64,000 bases of DNA from positions 1 through 64,000 of the forward strand of contig JAUYQP010000046.1 in assembly GCA_030697205.1 (NCBI GenBank), read 5' to 3'. This document shows, in pieces, positions 60,548-64,000 of the stretch. The notes below the pieces were generated by a model. It did no database searches. It was not told where the DNA came from and saw nothing but the letters and a program-made list of their open reading frames with translations. Position 1 is the stretch's first letter; every line of letters starts with the position of its first letter. The position numbers and the translations under genes were made by a program. The DNA comes from Mycobacteriales bacterium (lineage in GTDB: Bacteria > Actinomycetota > Actinomycetes > Mycobacteriales > SCTD01).

Positions 60548-61410
60548 GCGACCCGAACGTGCTGCTGGCCTGGCTGCTCGGCGCCGGCGCAGGCCTGGGC
60601 CTGCTCATGCTGACCATCGGCCTTCGCGGTACCGACCCCGCGGCGCCTGCCGCCACCCGCCGGTTCCGCGTGACCCGGACGCAGCTGCGGCGGCTCGCGA
60701 CCGCAGCCGGCACCGCGGTGCTGGTCCTGCTGGTGACCCGGTGGATCGCCGCCGCCGCCGGCACCGCGGTGCTTGTCCTGTACTGGGACACCGTCTTCGG
60801 CGGGACCCGCCGCGCCCGCCTGGCGACGGCCCGGCTGGAGGCGCTCGCGACCTGGACGGAAAGCCTGCGCGACCTCGTCGCCACCGGCATCGCGTTGCCC
60901 GAGGCGCTGCCCGCGAGCGTCAGCAGCAGCAGCCCCCTGCTGCGACCCCAACTGCTGCGGCTGCAGGAACGGATTAACGCCCGGGAACCCCTCGAAGGTG
61001 CCCTGCGAGCACTTGGGGACGACCTCGCCGACGGCGGCGCGGACCTCGTCGTCGCCGCGCTGCTGCTCAACACCCGCGCCCAGGGCCGCGCGCTCGAGGC
61101 AGTGTTGAGCGCCCTCGCCTCCAGCCTGCGGGAGGAACTCCGCGTCCGCCGCACCATCGAGGCCGAGCGGCGCAGCACCCGACGCGCCGTTCAGATCGTC
61201 GTAGCCGTGACGCTGCTGACCGCCCTCGGGCTGTGCCTGGGCAACCCCGTCTACGTTGAGCCTTACCGGACCGCCGCCGGGCAGCTGATGCTCGCGCTGG
61301 TCACCGCCGTCTTTGGAGTCGGTTTCGCCTGGCTCGCCCGGCTGTCCGCCCTGCCTGCCACGCCCCGCCTGCTACCCGCCGGCAGTGACCGAGCGGGGGT
61401 TCGACGATGA
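60544..61410 (+). CDS. tadB: TadB-like type II secretion F-domain protein
   Basis: 288 aa. Membrane spans at the N-terminus (LLAWLLGAGAGLGLLMLTIGL, ATAAGTAVLVLLVTRWIAAA) and C-terminus, with a cytoplasmic T2SF-type helical domain between: ESLRDLVATGIALPEALPAS, DLVVAALLLNTRAQGRALEAVLSALA. Inner-membrane platform of the pilus, working with TadA and TadC. ATG overlaps the tadA stop. Confidence 0.88.
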   Translation: MSDPNVLLAWLLGAGAGLGLLMLTIGLRGTDPAAPAATRRFRVTRTQLRRLATAAGTAVLVLLVTRWIAAAAGTAVLVLYWDTVFGGTRRARLATARLEALATWTESLRDLVATGIALPEALPASVSSSSPLLRPQLLRLQERINAREPLEGALRALGDDLADGGADLVVAALLLNTRAQGRALEAVLSALASSLREELRVRRTIEAERRSTRRAVQIVVAVTLLTALGLCLGNPVYVEPYRTAAGQLMLALVTAVFGVGFAWLARLSALPATPRLLPAGSDRAGVRR

Positions 61411-62348
61411 CGCTCGCGCTGCTGCTGGGCGCCGGGTTCGGCCTGGGCCTGTGCCTGCTTGTCGCCGGTCTGCGGCCCGCACCGGTGACGCTGGCAAGTG
61501 CACTGCAGCGTCTTGACCAGCCGCCCGCCCCGTCGCTTCGGTCGATCGGAGCAACAGCGCCGGACGACCAGGATCTGACGGGCCGCCTGCGTTGGTGGCT
61601 CGGGCGGCGCACCGCCGCTCACCTCGGCGACCGTTCGGGCTCCCGTGGCGACGGGCGGCTCGCGGGGCTGTCCGGTGACGTCTCCGCTGACCTCGCCGTC
61701 ACCGGCATGCCCGCTGAACTGCACTCCGGCGCCAAGGCACTGTCCGGCCTGACCGGCCTGCTCTTGCCGGTGATGGCCTGGACGCTGCTGCGGCTCGCCG
61801 GGCTCGGGCTGCCACTGCTCGTGCCGCTGTGGCTGGCCATGACCGGCGCGGTCGTCGGCTACCTCCTGCCCGACCTGCGCCTGCGCCGGCAGGCCAGCGA
61901 GGCACGCCGCGCGTTCCGCGCCAGCGTCGGCGCGTACCTCGACCTCGTGGCGATGCGGATGGCCTCAGGCAGCGGCCTCGCCGAGGCGCTGCACGACGCC
62001 GCGAGCATCGGTACCGGCCCCGCCTTCGCCCGTATCCGCGGAGCGCTCGCCGATGCCCGCACGGACGGCCTCACCCCCGCCCAAGCCCTCGGGCGCCTCG
62101 GGCAGCAGCTGCAGCTACCCGACCTCGTCGACGTCAGCACCCGCCTTCGCCTCGTCGACACCAGCGGCGCGCAAGCCCAAGCCTCGCTACGGGCACAGGC
62201 AGCGAGCCTGCGCGATCGCGAACTCGCCGACGCACAAGGCCGCGCCAACGAACAGAGCCAGTCAATGCTCGTCGCCCAAGTCGTCCTCGGCTTCGGCTTC
62301 GTGCTGTTCCTGGGCTACCCCGCCGTTGCCCGCGTTCTCGCTACCTGA
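61407..62348 (+). CDS. tadC: TadC-like type II secretion F-domain protein
   Basis: 313 aa. Span at the N-terminus (LALLLGAGFGLGLCLLVAGL), a central pair (LTGLLLPVMAWTLL, LVPLWLAMTGAVVGYLLP), the T2SF domain (YLDLVAMRMASGSGLAEAL, LVDTSGAQAQASLRAQAASL) and a last span. Second platform protein of the pilus. ATG overlaps the tadB stop by 4 bases. Confidence 0.88.
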   Translation: MTLALLLGAGFGLGLCLLVAGLRPAPVTLASALQRLDQPPAPSLRSIGATAPDDQDLTGRLRWWLGRRTAAHLGDRSGSRGDGRLAGLSGDVSADLAVTGMPAELHSGAKALSGLTGLLLPVMAWTLLRLAGLGLPLLVPLWLAMTGAVVGYLLPDLRLRRQASEARRAFRASVGAYLDLVAMRMASGSGLAEALHDAASIGTGPAFARIRGALADARTDGLTPAQALGRLGQQLQLPDLVDVSTRLRLVDTSGAQAQASLRAQAASLRDRELADAQGRANEQSQSMLVAQVVLGFGFVLFLGYPAVARVLAT

Positions 62349-62424
62349 CCGCCACGCCCGCACAGCACCGCACCGCACCGCACCGATAGGCCAGCCCGGG
62401 AGTCACCCAGACAAGGAGCACACG

Positions 62425-62709
62425 ATGAGCCAGATCATGACCCGTAGCACCGCCGCGGCACACACCGCAGGAGCAGGGCTGCTGCGCATGTTCCCCGAGA
62501 TCGCCGTCGGGCTACTGCTCTTCGACGCCGTCCGCGCCAGTCACACCCGACGGCTCGCCGGCGACGACCCGGAGCGCGGCGACGCCATCCAATGGGTCAT
62601 CGTCACCGCGCTGGGCGCCGCCATCGCGGTCACCGTCGGCGCGATCATCTTCAACAAGCTCGAAGGCAAGGCCAACGACATCGACGTCACCACCCCCAGC
62701 GCCCGCTGA
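62425..62709 (+). CDS. Pilin-like small membrane protein
   Basis: 94 aa with an AAGGAG ribosome site. The segment GDAIQWVIVTALGAAIAVTVGAIIFNKL near the C-terminus is a single hydrophobic helix preceded by ERG-D, reminiscent of a class III (Flp) prepilin cleavage region, although the typical Glu-Tyr is not present. Placed after tadC where the major pilin or a minor pilin is usually found. The likely pilus subunit of the operon, inferred from position. Confidence 0.65.
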   Translation: MSQIMTRSTAAAHTAGAGLLRMFPEIAVGLLLFDAVRASHTRRLAGDDPERGDAIQWVIVTALGAAIAVTVGAIIFNKLEGKANDIDVTTPSAR

Positions 62710-62723
62710 CCCGACACCACGTC

Positions 62724-63173
62724 ATGACCAGCCACCGGACGCGGCCCCTGAGCCGACACGTGCGCGGGGATGAGGGGAGCAGCGCCCTCGAGCTCGTGCT
62801 GCTCACCCCCGCGCTCATCGCGCTGGTCTTCACCCTCGTCCAGACCGCGCTGGTCTGGAACGCCCAGCACACGGTGGGAGCTGCCGCCCAGCAAGGCGCG
62901 CGCCTGGCCCGCACCGCCACCGCCAGCCTCCCGTTCATCCCCACCACGGCCGCAGCCGCGTCGCCCGAGACCGACGAGCAGATCCGCATCGCGACCATCC
63001 GCTACCTGCAGCAGACCGGCGGACAGGCACTGCACGACCCCACGGTCACGATCCACCGCGACGGCCAGTACGTCACCGTGACCGTCACCGGCACCACCAT
63101 CGGTGTCCTGCCGGGCACCACCGCCCGGGTCAGCGGCAGCAGCCGCACCCCCGTTGAAGGCTTCCGGCCTTGA
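62724..63173 (+). CDS. tadE: TadE-like pseudopilin
   Basis: 149 aa. The TadE signature lies near the N-terminus: GDEGSSALELVLLTPALIALVFTLVQ, a prepilin-like helix with Glu after the cleavage region, then TVGAAAQQGARLARTA. The rest is a small extracytoplasmic domain. Minor pilin of Tad pili. Its stop overlaps the next TTG start. Confidence 0.86.
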   Translation: MTSHRTRPLSRHVRGDEGSSALELVLLTPALIALVFTLVQTALVWNAQHTVGAAAQQGARLARTATASLPFIPTTAAAASPETDEQIRIATIRYLQQTGGQALHDPTVTIHRDGQYVTVTVTGTTIGVLPGTTARVSGSSRTPVEGFRP

Positions 63174-63661
63174 CTCGCACGCAGCGTCCAGCGCAGCGTC
63201 ACCCGCGGCCGGCGCGGCGTCCAACGCGCGGGCGGGTGCGCGACGACCGCGGGACCCTCACCGTCGAGCTCGTCCTGATCACGCCGCTGCTGTTCGCGCT
63301 GCTGGCGTTCCTGGTCGGGCTCGGTCGGACCGCCGACGCCCGCGGTCGTCTCGTCGGTGCGGTCCGCGACGCCGCCCGCGCCGCCAGCCTCGCCCCGACC
63401 CCCACCGCCGCAAGCCGAGCCGCGCAGGACACCGCCCTGGCGAACCTGCAGGGCGCCGAGCTGGAGTGCCGCGACCCGCAGGTCACCACCGACACCAGCA
63501 CCTTCCAGCCAGGCGGCACCGTGCACGTCACGATCCGCTGCGCCCTGGACCTGTCCCAGCTCGTCGTATCCGGCCTGCCCGGCCGCACCACGCTCACCGC
63601 CGACGCCACCGCACCCCTGGACACCTACAGCAGCCAGATCAGCCCACAGGCCGCGCCGTGA
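63170..63661 (+). CDS. Second TadE/TadF-like pseudopilin
   Basis: 163 aa from TTG 63170, overlapping the previous stop (TTGA). RDDRGTLTVELVLITPLLFALLAFLVGLGR is the prepilin-type helix, followed by AVRDAARAASLA and a small domain with two cysteines (ELECRDPQ, TIRCALDL). A minor pilin paired with the TadE-like protein; coupled to the next gene too. Confidence 0.83.
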   Translation: MTRTQRPAQRHPRPARRPTRGRVRDDRGTLTVELVLITPLLFALLAFLVGLGRTADARGRLVGAVRDAARAASLAPTPTAASRAAQDTALANLQGAELECRDPQVTTDTSTFQPGGTVHVTIRCALDLSQLVVSGLPGRTTLTADATAPLDTYSSQISPQAAP

Positions 63662-64000
63662 GACCAACCGGCCCGGCCCCCAGCGCCCGCTCGCTGACCG
63701 CGAGCGGAGATGACGGTGCGGCCGCAGTGATCGTGCTCCTTCTGACTCCCGCGCTGTTCGCGCTCGGCGGCCTCGTCCTCGACGGCGGCACCCACCTCGC
63801 CGCCCGGCAGCACGCCGCCGGTCTCGCGGAGCAGGCCGCCCGCGCCGGCGCCGACACCCTCGACACCTCCACCCTGCGCGGTAGCGGCAGCAGCAGCCTC
63901 GACCCGACCCGGGCCACCACCGCGGCCTGCCGCTACGTCCAGACCGTCGAACCCGACGCCACCTGCACCGCCACCATCCGCGACACCCCCACCGGACAGG
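63658..64000 (+). CDS. TadG-like pilus protein, 3' end outside window
   Basis: At least 114 aa from GTG 63658. An N-terminal helix (AAAVIVLLLTPALFALGGLVLDGG) is followed by THLAARQHAAGLAEQAARAGA, the start of a Tad G-like (von Willebrand-type or helical) pilus protein. The frame runs off the window, so the domain beyond residue 114 is not seen. Coupled by 4 bases to the gene before. Confidence 0.75.
   Translation, partial: MRPTGPAPSARSLTASGDDGAAAVIVLLLTPALFALGGLVLDGGTHLAARQHAAGLAEQAARAGADTLDTSTLRGSGSSSLDPTRATTAACRYVQTVEPDATCTATIRDTPTGQ

Noticed and set aside
33859-64000. Right attachment site as a direct copy of the tRNA 3' end
   Set aside because: I looked for the T-arm sequence GGTTCAAATCCTG downstream and did not see another copy, so the element probably continues past the window.

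Overview
The window reads as a very GC-rich actinobacterial chromosome (class Actinomycetes; genus not determinable by eye). The evidence is GTG/TTG starts, 4-nt stop/start overlaps, and the actinobacterial set of YlbL-like Lon/PDZ protease, PPA1309 protein, UPF0182 membrane protein and DUF2342 protein. A likely initiator tRNA-Met at 22321-22394 divides the window in two.

Left of the tRNA (1-22.3 kb) is ordinary core genome: a subtilisin-like protease with an ARNW-repeat tail (truncated by the window edge), an RlpA-like protein, a zinc metallopeptidase behind a cluster of DnaA-box-like sequences, a DUF2342 protein, an epimerase-like protein, MoaE, an ECF sigma factor carrying a membrane and extracytoplasmic extension with a tiny secreted partner, the YlbL-like protease, a large orphan histidine kinase, PPA1309, UPF0182, a natural SecD-SecF fusion, a cation/proton antiporter, an ArsC-like protein and a RibD-C/DHFR-like reductase.

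Right of the tRNA (22.4 kb to the window end) is accessory DNA that looks like one integrated conjugative element; neither an integrase nor the far attachment site is in view. It opens with two convergent defence modules. The first (22632-28846, + strand) has five genes joined by 4-nt overlaps: GHKL ATPase with a zinc ribbon, Mrr-nuclease/SF2-helicase fusion, an unrecognised 206-aa protein, Vsr-like nuclease and C5 methyltransferase. The second (33858-28914, - strand) is a GHKL ATPase/nuclease fusion, another C5 methyltransferase and an HNH nuclease. Both fit the broad class of MutL/MORC-like ATPase restriction-modification systems known from comparative genomics, but the exact architectures are worth study. 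A mobility block follows (34.1-38.9 kb): a small element protein, a protein made of two DnaB-N-type domains without the helicase motor, and a MobF relaxase-helicase.

From 39.1 to 53.3 kb lies a heavy-metal (probably copper plus cadmium/lead-type) cargo. It holds a CDF-like transporter with a CmtR-like sensor, an AraC regulator diverging from it back-to-back, an operon of transglutaminase-like, membrane, cyclase-YHS and F510_1955-type lipoprotein genes, and a long minus-strand run of copper P-type ATPase (fused to a cupredoxin-like domain), an ArsR regulator, DUF305, DUF6153 and DUF2470-like proteins and small His/Met/Cys-rich proteins. From 53.3 to 56 kb are small element genes around two non-coding stretches with DnaA boxes and repeats. 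From 56 kb to the end runs a Tad/Flp-type pilus operon (SAF/CpaB, CpaE-like, TadA, TadB, TadC, pilin-like, TadE-like, TadG-like), cut by the window end. Several genes on both sides of the tRNA have a TAnnnT box six or seven bases before the start codon and are probably leaderless.
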